This document shows, in pieces, positions 52,065-60,618 of a stretch of 64,000 nucleotides of DNA. The translations under genes were made by a program, and so were the position numbers. Within the stretch, counting starts at the first letter, position 1; each line of letters starts with the position of its first letter. The DNA is from Geobacter sp. AOG2. Its GTDB lineage: Bacteria > Desulfobacterota > Desulfuromonadia > Geobacterales > Pseudopelobacteraceae. The DNA is taken from contig NZ_BLJA01000001.1 in the NCBI RefSeq assembly GCF_019972295.1, positions 2,732,158 through 2,796,157 of the forward strand, given 5' to 3'. The notes under the pieces are model-generated. The model was not told the origin of the DNA. It saw only the letters and a list, made by a program, of their open reading frames with translations, and ran no database searches.

Positions 52065-54745
52065 CAACTCCCCCCTATGACGACATCGGGTATCAACGCC
52101 AGGATGGCGAGGGGCAACGGGTCGGCCTGGCGCACCGTGATGGTGCCGTTCTTGTCCCAGGCCGCCGGGATCAGCACCTCGAAGGTGCCGGTGGCGGCGG
52201 GGGCGGCCTTCCCGTCCAGGGGGACCGTGCCCTTGTGCTCCCGCAGGTGGGCCGCATCCGGGCCGACCATGATCCCGCGGGAGGCCTCGCAGATGAGGGA
52301 TACCTTGGTGATGAGTTTCTTGTTGTCCAGGATGTTCTGCCCCGGCACCGTGAGGTTGAGGGTGGCGACCTCGGCGGTTATAGGGAGCCCCGCGTGCACC
52401 ACCGCGGCGTGGTAATCCAGGGTGACGCCGCCCATGCGGACCGTGCGCGGGGCGTGCACGTTGCCGTCGGCCAGGATGGCGACCGTCTCCCCCTCCAGGT
52501 GCGAAAGCCCGGCGAACACGTTGCGCTCCAGGGACCACGACGTGAAGGGCGTAGCCCGGAACGGGGCGGGGATGGTGCGGTCCGGCGCCACCGACACCAG
52601 GTTGGGACCGGTGAGGGCGGTGATCGTCAGTTTGTACACCGTATCCTGCCAGGTGAAGGAAACCTTGTCCCCCACGTCCCCGGCGGTGAAGAGCGCCGTC
52701 GATGCGGTGAGCGACAGGCTTTCCGTTTCGTTCCACCCTACCCCGCCGGAGATGGTCAGGGTGGTTGCGGATGAATTGCGGCCGTCGTAGCTCAGGCCGG
52801 AATCCACGAAAAAGGCGTCCTCGATCCCCCCGAAGGTCCGGGTGGCCAGTTTCTCGATGTAGCGTTTGGCGACCCCGCCCACGGTGCGGCGCACGATGAA
52901 GAACACCGAATCCTCCGCCCCCCCGGCCACGGAGCAGACCGACTCGAAGACGCCGTTGCCGGAATCGTGGCGGTGCCACCCCGCGATCTCCTGCTCCTGC
53001 ATATAGGTGAAGCCCAGCAGGCTGCCGTCGTCCTGCACCACCCAGACGCAGGAGAAGGGAAGGCACTGGTAGGCCCACTCCCGCACCTCTTTGCCCCGGA
53101 AGAGGTGGGCCGACATGACGGTCAGATCCTTGCCGATATAGGCGTCGTCCTGGAAGGAATAGCCGATGCCCCGGATCTGGGAGCCGCCGGTCTGCACGTA
53201 CAGGGCGCTGGGGCCGATGGCCACGGGCGGGACGTGGGACGAGCCGTAGGCCCCCTGGCGCTTGGTGTTGGCGCTGGCCGGGGTCAGCACCCCGTCCTGG
53301 GACCCCTTGAGGGTCCAGACCCCGTCGGAGGTCATGAGCAACAGTTCGGTCAACTCCACGATGTGGCGGATCTCGTTCACCTGGCGGCTGGCGATGGTGA
53401 AGGAAAAGGCGTCGTCGTCCAGGATCGGCACCCCGGCCCCGAAATCCTTGTACCCCTGGGTCCGGCTCCCCCACAGGGTCTGGGGCCTGCCGCCGCTGCC
53501 GGCGAAGATCTGGCGCTGCTGGTAGTAGGCGGTGGCGCCGGGATAGCCGTTGTCGCCGCTCCACGCCTCGAAGGCCCACTTGTAGGTGGGCACCGCCGTC
53601 AGCGCCTTGACCGCCGTGCCGCCGCCGCTGTAGCTCCCCGTGGTGGTGGTGTCCGGGATGGTGAAGGTGTTGCCGTTCACCACGGTGATCTGGAAGGTGC
53701 CGTTGGCTTCCGGTATGCCCGTGACCCCGGATACGGTGATGGTGTCGGCGTTGGCGAAGCCGTGGTTGGCGCAGCCCACGTCCAGGTGGTCCGACCCGGA
53801 GCCGGTCGCCAGGGTCACGGAGGTCACGGCCTTGGTCAGGGTGGTGGTCACGATCTGGCTGGGCAGCTGCTTGACCACCGTGGCGGTGGCTACGGTGGCC
53901 GAGGTCACCCCGGTGATCCTGACGATGCCGAAGCCTGAGTGCTGGTACTGCCACCCCGCGCCGGGGCTGCCGTCGTACTCGATCCCCTCCAGGGTGGAGG
54001 GTTTGACGGTGCCGGAGGTGCCGGCGGCCACGCATTTGTAGTAGTTGCTTCCGGCCCGGATCACCTCGTTCAGTCCGTAGGCCTTCTGCACCTCCCACTT
54101 CTTGATGAACTCCGTGGGGGCCTGCTCGATATACAGGAGCTGCCCCGTGTTGGCCGCCGTGAACAGGTCGGCCGAGGCGGTCAGTTTGATGCTGCCGGTG
54201 GCGGCCGACACATAGAGCGTGACGGAGTCGTCCACGTTGATGTCCTCGAAGGGGCCGTTGACGTTGGCGAACTCCTCCAGGGTCCAGGCGTAGTGGCTCA
54301 GCCGCGACAACTGGCGAGGCTTGTACTCGGGATGGCACAGGGTCAGCACATCCGCCGACTGGGTGTACTTGAGGAGCGGCAAGTCGGCCTCGCCCCAGGG
54401 GGCGGCGATCTCCACCGGCTGCCCTTCGTTCGCCGCTCCGGCCGGGTAGACCACCTGGGCGCCGCTGTCCCCCATGAAGACGCGGATGCAGCGGTCCCCG
54501 AACTCCAGCACATAGCTCTGGGTGGTGGAGAACTGGAAGGGGATCAGCCGGGAGCGTTTGGAACTGTCCCGGACCTCGGCCAGCATGCGGGTGCCGGGGC
54601 GGTTGGCCACGCCTCCGTACTGCATGACCAGGAAGTTGCGGCAGGTCTTGAGCCCGGTCAGGTAGCGGGCCAGGTCCACGCGCCCGTACAGGGACGGGGC
54701 CAGCTCTCCGGCGGTAAAGGTGGTTTGGGGGATACCGGTTCCCAT
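52064..54745 (-). CDS. Tail tubular protein B / nozzle (T7 gp12-like)
   Basis: 893 residues. The N-terminus PQTTFTAGELAPSLYGRVDL, then LKTCRNFLVMQYGGVANRPGT, is diagnostic of podovirus nozzle proteins. Beta-rich throughout, including repeated short strands (FVDSGLSYDG, WNETESLSLTA) and an inserted Ig-like portion (about 300-400, VSGVTGIPEANGTFQITVV). It forms the tail tip tube through which DNA leaves. It directly follows the adaptor gene. Confidence 0.88.
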   Translation of the reverse strand: MGTGIPQTTFTAGELAPSLYGRVDLARYLTGLKTCRNFLVMQYGGVANRPGTRMLAEVRDSSKRSRLIPFQFSTTQSYVLEFGDRCIRVFMGDSGAQVVYPAGAANEGQPVEIAAPWGEADLPLLKYTQSADVLTLCHPEYKPRQLSRLSHYAWTLEEFANVNGPFEDINVDDSVTLYVSAATGSIKLTASADLFTAANTGQLLYIEQAPTEFIKKWEVQKAYGLNEVIRAGSNYYKCVAAGTSGTVKPSTLEGIEYDGSPGAGWQYQHSGFGIVRITGVTSATVATATVVKQLPSQIVTTTLTKAVTSVTLATGSGSDHLDVGCANHGFANADTITVSGVTGIPEANGTFQITVVNGNTFTIPDTTTTGSYSGGGTAVKALTAVPTYKWAFEAWSGDNGYPGATAYYQQRQIFAGSGGRPQTLWGSRTQGYKDFGAGVPILDDDAFSFTIASRQVNEIRHIVELTELLLMTSDGVWTLKGSQDGVLTPASANTKRQGAYGSSHVPPVAIGPSALYVQTGGSQIRGIGYSFQDDAYIGKDLTVMSAHLFRGKEVREWAYQCLPFSCVWVVQDDGSLLGFTYMQEQEIAGWHRHDSGNGVFESVCSVAGGAEDSVFFIVRRTVGGVAKRYIEKLATRTFGGIEDAFFVDSGLSYDGRNSSATTLTISGGVGWNETESLSLTASTALFTAGDVGDKVSFTWQDTVYKLTITALTGPNLVSVAPDRTIPAPFRATPFTSWSLERNVFAGLSHLEGETVAILADGNVHAPRTVRMGGVTLDYHAAVVHAGLPITAEVATLNLTVPGQNILDNKKLITKVSLICEASRGIMVGPDAAHLREHKGTVPLDGKAAPAATGTFEVLIPAAWDKNGTITVRQADPLPLAILALIPDVVIGGS

Positions 54746-54748
54746 GGC

Positions 54749-55639
54749 CTACCTCCTCGCCTTGATGAAATCGCTCTCCGCTTCGTCCCCGGTCCGCCCC
54801 TCGTTCAGGGCGTCGGCCCCCGCCTCCAGCAGGGCCTGGGCGTACATCCTCTGGGCCAATTGCGCCCGGTTCAGGTCTGTGGTCAGGGGGATGGCGATCT
54901 CCGCCGCCAGGGCCCACGCCAGGGCCGAGGCAAAGGAGGGCGGAAACAGGGCGACGTCGGTGATCCGGGCGGTGTACTCCGCCTCGGCGCCCGGCAGGTC
55001 GGTGAGGATGGCGCGGGCCGCACTCGCCTCCGCCTCCCCGATCTCGAAGGGGACCGGCGCCCCCACGGCCTGCCCGCGCTCCCCGGCCCGCACGAGCCGC
55101 CGCACCTTCAGACAGTCGGACGGGTAGTGGTAGCGGTACTGCCAGCAGGAGGGGGGCGAACCCAACTCCTGCAGCAGGACATATTTGCGGGCGAACTGCC
55201 AGGGCCAGGCCTGGAGGACCCGGTCCCGCACCGGCACGTAGAACAGGTTGCACACGCTCGCCTGCTGGCTCGCCTCCGTCGCTGACTCCATGAACAGGGT
55301 CACCCCGCAGCGCGCCAGGGCCATGTTGCAGATCGACACCTCGGAGATGCTGGCGGAGAGGTATTCCACCACGTAGAGGATGCTGATGCCCGGATCGGCG
55401 CCAACGGCCTGGGCCATGACCACCAACTCCCCCGGGGTGTCGCAGTCGGCCGCCGCCAGGTCGATGTTGTACCAGCCCAGGCCCCGTTCCGTGACCACCG
55501 GGGAGATGGCCGCGAAGCCGCCGCCGTTTTTGGAGACGGAGACCTCCGGGGCCAGGCCGGTCAGGCCTGAGACATGATCCATGGAATCGATCATGCGCAC
55601 CATGATGCTGGTGGCGGTGTTGAGCTGTATGTCGTGCAT
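54749..55639 (-). CDS. Tail tubular protein A / head-tail adaptor (T7 gp11-like) with N-terminal extension
   Basis: 296 residues from ATG 55639, which has AAAGGAGC upstream. Residues about 105-296 match tail tubular protein A (SEVSICNMALARCGVTLFM, VCNLFYVPVRDRVLQAWPWQFARK and the C-terminal helical region). The first 100 residues form a separate beta domain (SKNGGGFAAISPVVTERGLG, DTPGELVVMAQAVG), a BppU- or Ig-like fusion not present in T7. It joins portal and nozzle. Confidence 0.85.
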   Translation of the reverse strand: MHDIQLNTATSIMVRMIDSMDHVSGLTGLAPEVSVSKNGGGFAAISPVVTERGLGWYNIDLAAADCDTPGELVVMAQAVGADPGISILYVVEYLSASISEVSICNMALARCGVTLFMESATEASQQASVCNLFYVPVRDRVLQAWPWQFARKYVLLQELGSPPSCWQYRYHYPSDCLKVRRLVRAGERGQAVGAPVPFEIGEAEASAARAILTDLPGAEAEYTARITDVALFPPSFASALAWALAAEIAIPLTTDLNRAQLAQRMYAQALLEAGADALNEGRTGDEAESDFIKARR

Positions 55640-55660
55640 GGGGGCTCCTTTAAAGGCTCT

Positions 55661-55735
55661 ATGGGACCTATGGGACAAATAGGACTTATGAGACTTATGA
55701 GACCCATAAGTCCTATAAGTCCCATAAGTCCCATG
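55661..55735. repeat. Inverted GGACTTATG-type repeat in the phage cluster
   Basis: Five direct units (ATGGGACCT, ATGGGACAA, ATAGGACTT, ATGAGACTT, ATGAGACCC) facing four inverted ones. It can form a long hairpin between the capsid cement gene and the adaptor gene. Confidence 0.85.
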
Positions 55736-55740
55736 AAAAC

Positions 55741-56169
55741 CTAGCCGACGACGTAGCCGCCGGAATACTGGGTGTTGTCCGGCACGTCCGAACAGATCCA
55801 GGCCGAGAAATCCCCGGCGGTGAGCGGCCCGGTGGCGACCTGGTAGTTCAGGGCCAGGAACTGCTTGAAGGCCGCCGAGGGGAGCCGGAACTTCAGGGCG
55901 GTGTTGGCCGCCAGGGCGGCCTTGGGGATGGCGCCGGAATCCAGCACGGTGACGGCCGCGCCCATGGCGGGACTGCTGTCGGTCTGGAGCTGGAAATTGA
56001 CCGTGGCGGCCCCGGCGGCGGCAGCGGCCGCGCCGACCCGGATGTAGAGGAACAGGCCCTCCCCGCCGCCGATATTGCGGGCCGAGGCCATGTCGATGAC
56101 ATTGGTGGACAGGGCAGTGGCGGTCACGGCCTGGGCCAGGCTGAGTTCAAGGGTCTTGTCGAGAATCAT
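55741..56169 (-). CDS. Bbp16-like capsid cement (decoration) protein
   Basis: 142 residues from ATG 56169, with AAAGGAGC upstream. It starts MILDKTLELSLAQAVTATAL with STNVIDMASARNIGGGEGL, the Bbp16 pattern, and ends LNYQVATGPLTAGDFSAWI. Small, beta-rich, no signal. Homologues decorate the head of BPP-1-like phages. It lies after the major capsid gene, separated by the repeat element at 56197. Confidence 0.85.
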   Translation of the reverse strand: MILDKTLELSLAQAVTATALSTNVIDMASARNIGGGEGLFLYIRVGAAAAAAGAATVNFQLQTDSSPAMGAAVTVLDSGAIPKAALAANTALKFRLPSAAFKQFLALNYQVATGPLTAGDFSAWICSDVPDNTQYSGGYVVG

Positions 56170-56196
56170 GTGAAGCTCCTTTCGGGAAAATGAAAA

Positions 56197-56327
56197 TCTG
56201 CCACAGAGACACAGAGCCACAGAGAAAACCAGAAGTAAGGCACACAAAATCAACGACTATTGATGATGGTTTTACCTAAAAATGTTTTTGCCTTTCTCTG
56301 TGAACCTCTGTGCCTCTGTGGCGGATG
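56197..56327. repeat. MITE-like element (CCACAGAGACAC arms)
   Basis: About 130 bp with imperfect terminal inverted repeats of about 30 bp: CTGCCACAGAGACACAGAGC at left and its counterpart ending CTCTGTGCCTCTGTGGCGG at right. The core contains GATGGTTTTACC. The element at 62349 has the same arms and core, so this is one dispersed repeat with at least two near-complete copies and a fragment at 30138. It separates capsid and cement genes. Confidence 0.8.
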
Positions 56328-56349
56328 TTGGTCCTTCTGCTTTCTCCGG

Positions 56350-57342
56350 TTACGCCACCGCAGCCTCGGAGAGCGACAACTGGTCGCAGGTCTTGATAGG
56401 GATGCCCATGAAGGTGGTCTTGAACTGTTCCGCCGCCTCCCGGATGGCCAGGACGTTGGACGACTTGGCCAGGGCCTGGATGTCCAGCATCTCCCGCACG
56501 GTGCGGTTGGCGTAGAACACCGGCCGGCCCATGGTCAAAAACGGGATGCGGTGGGTCGCCTTGATCATCAGCTTGATCACGTCGGCGGCCGAGGATTCGG
56601 TGACCAGGTTGGACACGTCCACGTTGCAGATGCGCACGGCATAGCGCCAGTCCTTGACCACCAGGCCGTTCTTCCACTGCCACCAGTCCTTGTAGGCCCG
56701 GTAGAAGCCGCCGTTGGCGTCGGTCACGTCCTGGAGCCCCAGGTCGTCGTGCTGGAGCCCGGCCTTGCTCCCCTTGGGGTAGATGCCGAAGATGGAGTTC
56801 TCGCCCCACACCACCAGCCAGATGGAGGTGTTGTCGCTGCCGGCGCCGCCGCCGCTGATGACGTTCTGGGAGACCGGCACCGAGGCGGAGAGGGTGTTGT
56901 AGCGGGTGGTGAGGCCGTTGAAGCGCTCCGGGTTCAGGGACGAATCGCCGTAGAACAGGGTCTGGGCCATGGTCTGGTTCATGGCCTCCACCTCGGCGAC
57001 CCCTTCCGAGAGGCGGAAGGCGGCGGTGTTGCCGTTCAACTCTGCCACGTCCTTGTCCACGTGGTTCCTGGCCTCCAGCATGCCGCAGGTATCCACCACC
57101 GGGGTGCGGGTGGATTTGGACGGCTGCACCCCTTCGTACAGCTTGCGCCAGGTGGCCGAGGGAAGGCCGGTGCGGATCACGGAGCGGTGCCCGGTCTCCA
57201 GGTTGGATTCCTTGAAGGGCATGTCCTCCAGAACCGAGTTGGTCTGGTTGAGAAGTTCCGCGACGGCGGCCACCTTGCCGTCGGGATCGAGGCTGTTGGC
57301 CACGTCGATGAGGGTTGAACCTTTGTTGCCGATTGTTGCCAT
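56350..57342 (-). CDS. Major capsid protein (Bbp17-like)
   Basis: 330 residues from ATG 57342, which has AAAGGA six bases before it. The N-terminus ATIGNKGSTLIDVANSLDPD, ELLNQTNSVLEDMPFKESN and the C-terminal GIPIKTCDQLSLSEAA match major capsid proteins of BPP-1-like podoviruses with the HK97-type fold. It builds the icosahedral head with the cement protein that follows. No cleavage site for a prohead protease is evident. Confidence 0.9.
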   Translation of the reverse strand: MATIGNKGSTLIDVANSLDPDGKVAAVAELLNQTNSVLEDMPFKESNLETGHRSVIRTGLPSATWRKLYEGVQPSKSTRTPVVDTCGMLEARNHVDKDVAELNGNTAAFRLSEGVAEVEAMNQTMAQTLFYGDSSLNPERFNGLTTRYNTLSASVPVSQNVISGGGAGSDNTSIWLVVWGENSIFGIYPKGSKAGLQHDDLGLQDVTDANGGFYRAYKDWWQWKNGLVVKDWRYAVRICNVDVSNLVTESSAADVIKLMIKATHRIPFLTMGRPVFYANRTVREMLDIQALAKSSNVLAIREAAEQFKTTFMGIPIKTCDQLSLSEAAVA

Positions 57343-57401
57343 GGTTGGTCCTTTCATTTTGAGGAATGGTGGTGCAGATTGGTTGCTTTTCTGACTATTT
57401 T

Positions 57402-57490
57402 CTGGGACTTATGGGACAAATGGGACTTATGGGATTTAAGTCTCATGAGTCCCATGACCCATAAGTCCCATTGGTCCTATACCTCCTATA
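57402..57490. repeat. Inverted GGACTTATG-type repeat in the phage cluster
   Basis: Four direct units (TGGGACTTA, TGGGACAAA, TGGGACTTA, TGGGATTTA) and an inverted half (CTCATGAGTCCC, CATAAGTCCCAT, TGGTCCTATA). It fills the 174-base gap before the capsid gene, with no coding potential I would support. Confidence 0.85.
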
Positions 57491-57516
57491 AACCGGACCC
57501 CCTTAAAACCAAAACC

Positions 57517-57813
57517 TCACCCTCCGGTAACCGTCTTCCGAAAATACAGCGACACCCTTGCCGAACCTGCGATCTTCAGATAAAAACCGTTGGGAGAAGC
57601 CACGTTGAGCCCCATCACCCCGCCGCTCTTCTCCGTGGCCGGGATGTCCAGCTCGGACACCACGTCGGCGTCCGTCCCCTCCACGCTCCCCTGGAAGACC
57701 TGGATCGTGGCGTCGGCGGTGACCCGCGCGGTCCATCCCACCAGCTTGGCCGGCAGCGCCGTGATCGGGCCGCTGGCCGTGAGTACGCCCGTGCATTGGT
57801 TGCGCTCGTTCAT
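57517..57813 (-). CDS. Phage structural protein, small beta-rich
   Basis: 98 residues, no signal peptide. Beta-rich with ITALPAKLVGWTARVTADAT, IQVFQGSVEGTD and FYLKIAGSARVSLYF. No family is recognised, but it sits in the head module four bases after the next upstream gene and resembles a minor head or decoration component. Confidence 0.7.
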   Translation of the reverse strand: MNERNQCTGVLTASGPITALPAKLVGWTARVTADATIQVFQGSVEGTDADVVSELDIPATEKSGGVMGLNVASPNGFYLKIAGSARVSLYFRKTVTGG

Positions 57814-57816
57814 GGC

Positions 57817-58446
57817 TCAGGCCTCGGCGTTGAAGGTGCAGTCGTAGGTGAACTGGATGCTGTCGCCGGCCCCTACGTTGATGGCCGCGAATACGGAGCG
57901 GTCCATGAGGATGCCCCCCGTGGCCGCCGACAGGATGCCGTGCTCGGTGACGGCGTAGGCGGCCCCCGGCGTGATGGTGGCCACGGTGCGGTAGATGTTG
58001 TTGCCGTTGTTGGTCTGGGTTCCCGCCACCCGGCTCCCCACCTCCGAGACCAGGGCGGAGTCCGTATTGGCCTCGGCCGTGGCGCCGGTGCCGCAGGCGT
58101 GGTACCTGAACACGTCCAGGGGATAGGTCGTGGAGTTCTGGAGCGCCGACACCATGCGGTCCCGGAAGCCCGTGGTGATCTTCTGCACACTGATGCAGCC
58201 GTGATCCTCCCATTGGCCCGTCCCGCTCCGCCGGACCCGGCAGGAGAGCACGCCCCAGATCTCGCCCATGACGCCGCGATAACTGGACACCAGGGCGTCG
58301 ATAGCTTCGGCGCCGGAAATGGCGCGCCCGCGGGGCACCTTCCCCGTGCGGAGCCGGCGACCGAGCCACCAGCGACGGAACCGGGTAAACAGCCCGTCGA
58401 TCATCCTGCCTTCCTTGTCCCGCCATTCTTTGCCAAACAGTTTCAT
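57817..58446 (-). CDS. Phage structural protein, head module
   Basis: 209 residues with GGAGGGTAAGGGT before ATG 58446. Basic N-terminus (FTRFRRWWLGRRLR), then a conserved phage segment FRYHACGTGATAEANTDSAL and SEVGSRVAGTQTNNGNNIYR seen widely in uncharacterised podovirus and siphovirus head proteins. It probably sits on the capsid or connector. Exact role unknown. Confidence 0.75.
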   Translation of the reverse strand: MKLFGKEWRDKEGRMIDGLFTRFRRWWLGRRLRTGKVPRGRAISGAEAIDALVSSYRGVMGEIWGVLSCRVRRSGTGQWEDHGCISVQKITTGFRDRMVSALQNSTTYPLDVFRYHACGTGATAEANTDSALVSEVGSRVAGTQTNNGNNIYRTVATITPGAAYAVTEHGILSAATGGILMDRSVFAAINVGAGDSIQFTYDCTFNAEA

Positions 58447-58450
58447 ACCC

Positions 58451-59674
58451 TTACCCTCCGATGATCTTCTTGAAGCCCGAGCCGATGATTTTGCGCAGGC
58501 TCTTGGCTGCCGCCGCCAGCGGGTTCACCACGGCCGATACCGCCCCGCTGATGGTCCCCATGATGCCGGCAATAGATTGATGCAGAATCGCCCCATGTCC
58601 CAAGTTGCCGCCGGCCGACGGCATATTCCCGGTCAGCGCCTTGAATGACTGCTTTACCGCCGTTCCGCCGGCCGCAGGTACGGCCCCGGCCAGTTGCTTG
58701 CCTGTCTGTTTGTTGATAGAGCCGGATGGCGCCGGGAAATTGCCGGCAAGGGTCTCGCCGAACGCTCCATTACTCGAAGCGGCGCCAGCGGGTGAGGGGA
58801 GGACTCCGGCCACACCCTTCCCCACCGACCTGGAAGCGAATGCCCCACCAGGTGCCGGGAGGCCCCCTGTAACGCCCTTATTGGTTTTACGGGCAATAAC
58901 TCCGCCTGGGGCCGGAGCCGATCCGGCCAAAACTTTGAACACGCGCTTTGCCGGAGAACCGGAAGGCGCCGGAAAAGAACCGGCGACGGATTGGTTGTAG
59001 GTGGTGCCGCCACCACCGCCCGCACTTGGCTTGAACGATGCCATACACAGATCGGCCGCCGTTACCGATACATTGGCCGTAAATCCCGCCGAAATGGCGG
59101 CAGCGGTTGCCGGTACGTAATACCCGCACGTGTCGGCGCCGGCTAAGCGGCCTATCTCCGAAAAGGGTGAGTTTATGACGAGCGATGAAGAATCGCCGTC
59201 GATATCCCCGCACATCGCAACCAATAATTCGCCATTCTGGGCGGGAGTGATCGGTCCGACGGAAGGCGTTGCACTACCCGAAACCTTGACGGATGTTTTC
59301 TGGTCTAGGGGATCACCGGTATTCAACACCCCGGAAAACTCGCAAACCTGGAGCGTTATCCAGTTTGCGGTGGACCCTGAGAAGTTGGCGGATACCGTGT
59401 TGCTTCCGCCCAGGGTGTTGTATTTGTAATAAATTGCCGTGCCTTGCCGTAATGTCGCATCCCAATATTCGGTTGCCTTGGTCCAGGTCTGACCCAGGCT
59501 GTCGGTGACCCCGGACAGGGAATTGGAGTTGCCGTCCCCATGGTCGATACAGGCGACCAGGAGATTACCGGCGGACACATTTGCCGAAAAAGCGCAGGAG
59601 ACCGATGAGTGGTACGTATTACCCCAGGCGGCGTCGCTTCTGTTTTTTGAACCCGCTACCAGTGCAATGGCCAC
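58451..59674 (-). CDS. Repeat-containing phage surface protein
   Basis: 407 residues from GTG 59674. The N-terminal beta domain (1-215) looks jelly-roll-like (NLLVACIDHGDGNSNSLSGV, ANWITLQVCEFSGVL). A GGGGG hinge leads to about eight tandem repeats of roughly 20 residues built on the pattern [LV]-[AT]-G-x-x-P-[AS]-x-x-G (for example SVAGSFPAPSGS, VLAGSAPAPGGV, TLAGNFPAPSGS, ALTGNMPSAGGN). A basic C-terminus ends LRKIIGSGFKKIIGG. It lies in the head module, so it may be a head fibre; carbohydrate binding is plausible. Confidence 0.65.
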   Translation of the reverse strand: MAIALVAGSKNRSDAAWGNTYHSSVSCAFSANVSAGNLLVACIDHGDGNSNSLSGVTDSLGQTWTKATEYWDATLRQGTAIYYKYNTLGGSNTVSANFSGSTANWITLQVCEFSGVLNTGDPLDQKTSVKVSGSATPSVGPITPAQNGELLVAMCGDIDGDSSSLVINSPFSEIGRLAGADTCGYYVPATAAAISAGFTANVSVTAADLCMASFKPSAGGGGGTTYNQSVAGSFPAPSGSPAKRVFKVLAGSAPAPGGVIARKTNKGVTGGLPAPGGAFASRSVGKGVAGVLPSPAGAASSNGAFGETLAGNFPAPSGSINKQTGKQLAGAVPAAGGTAVKQSFKALTGNMPSAGGNLGHGAILHQSIAGIMGTISGAVSAVVNPLAAAAKSLRKIIGSGFKKIIGG

Positions 59675-59692
59675 GACTACCTCACCCTCTCG

Positions 59693-60349
59693 TTACTTTT
59701 CCCCGCCGCCGTACAGCCGGTCCTCGATGCTCTTTTTGCCGCCGCCGGGCTTGCTGCCGGGCAGCACGATGCTGTCCTCGCGCATGGCGTTCCCCAGGCG
59801 CACCATCAGGCGGATCATCTCCGGGTGATTGCCCAGGCCGAAGCGGTTGAGGGTAGCCGTGAGCTCGGGGGTGCCGAAGGTGTTGAGCGCCCGCTGGGCC
59901 ACCTCCACGTTGCGGGCGAACCGCTTGCCGCCGATCTCCTGGTCCGCTTTGGCCGCCTCGGCCCACCCCGTTACGATACCGTTCCAGGCCTCCAGACGCC
60001 GCGCCTCCACCAGGGGGTGCACCTGGGTCAAAAGCCGGTCGAAGAGGAGTTGCGCCTTCGCCTGGGGCAGGTCCAGCTCCTTCGCTATGGGCTTGAAGGC
60101 CTCCAGCGCCTGGGCCACCACCTCGTCCCCCTCCGGGACGGCGAACTCCCCGTACTCCTCCGGCGCGCCGATCCCTTCCGGGTCCGCCTCCGCCGGGGCT
60201 TCCGCCTCGTGCGCCTCCGGGGCCTCTTCCGCCGCCACTCCCCCGACGGTGGCCGGTTCGCCTTCAGGCGGGGCGTCGCCCTCCCCCGCCGCCCCCATGA
60301 GCAGGAACAGCGGGAACAACAGAATCCTTCTAAGCCATGTGGTGTGCAT
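59693..60349 (-). CDS. Putative scaffolding protein
   Basis: 218 residues from ATG 60349, chosen because GGAGG lies six bases before it; ATG 60355 is too close. Residues about 20-70 are extremely acidic and low complexity (Glu/Ala/Pro), and the rest is helical (LDLPQAKAQLLFDRLLTQVH). This composition and position between portal and capsid genes fit a scaffold. The first 20 residues are unusually hydrophobic for one (LLFPLFLLMGAAG), so the true start may differ. Confidence 0.65.
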   Translation of the reverse strand: MHTTWLRRILLFPLFLLMGAAGEGDAPPEGEPATVGGVAAEEAPEAHEAEAPAEADPEGIGAPEEYGEFAVPEGDEVVAQALEAFKPIAKELDLPQAKAQLLFDRLLTQVHPLVEARRLEAWNGIVTGWAEAAKADQEIGGKRFARNVEVAQRALNTFGTPELTATLNRFGLGNHPEMIRLMVRLGNAMREDSIVLPGSKPGGGKKSIEDRLYGGGEK

Positions 60350-60617
60350 CTTCATCCTCCCGTTCTCTGAGTCCCTTGGCGAGACGCATCATGTCCAGAT
60401 ACTTCTCCGGGCAGGCGGCCATGATTGCCCCCACCACCCGCAGGCCCACGTTGCGCTGCCCTTCGTTCATGGCCATTACCAACGGGTCCGGCGAGAAGGA
60501 CGAGCGGAACACCCCGCTTTGGGTGAGGAGCCGCCAGAGAAAGCGCCGCCCCGCCGGGAGGGACATGAGGCTGTCCAAGTCCAATAATTCCTGTTTTCTT
60601 GCGCTGGGCCGCGCCAT
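60330..60617 (-). CDS. Bbp19-like phage protein
   Basis: 95 residues. PAGRRFLWRLLTQSGVFRSS and MAMNEGQRNVGLRVVGAIMA, with CPEKYLDMMRLA, match the small conserved Bbp19 family found beside portal genes. It overlaps the scaffold gene by 20 bases and starts one base before the portal stop. Function is not established. Confidence 0.8.
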   Translation of the reverse strand: MARPSARKQELLDLDSLMSLPAGRRFLWRLLTQSGVFRSSFSPDPLVMAMNEGQRNVGLRVVGAIMAACPEKYLDMMRLAKGLREREDEDAHHMA

Positions 60618-60618
60618 G

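Noticed and set aside
52065-55253. Very long minus-strand frame through the tail tube gene
   Set aside because: Low-complexity Arg/Gly/Pro product in a shifted frame of the tail tube B gene; only its last 60 codons (51882-52064) look like a gene.
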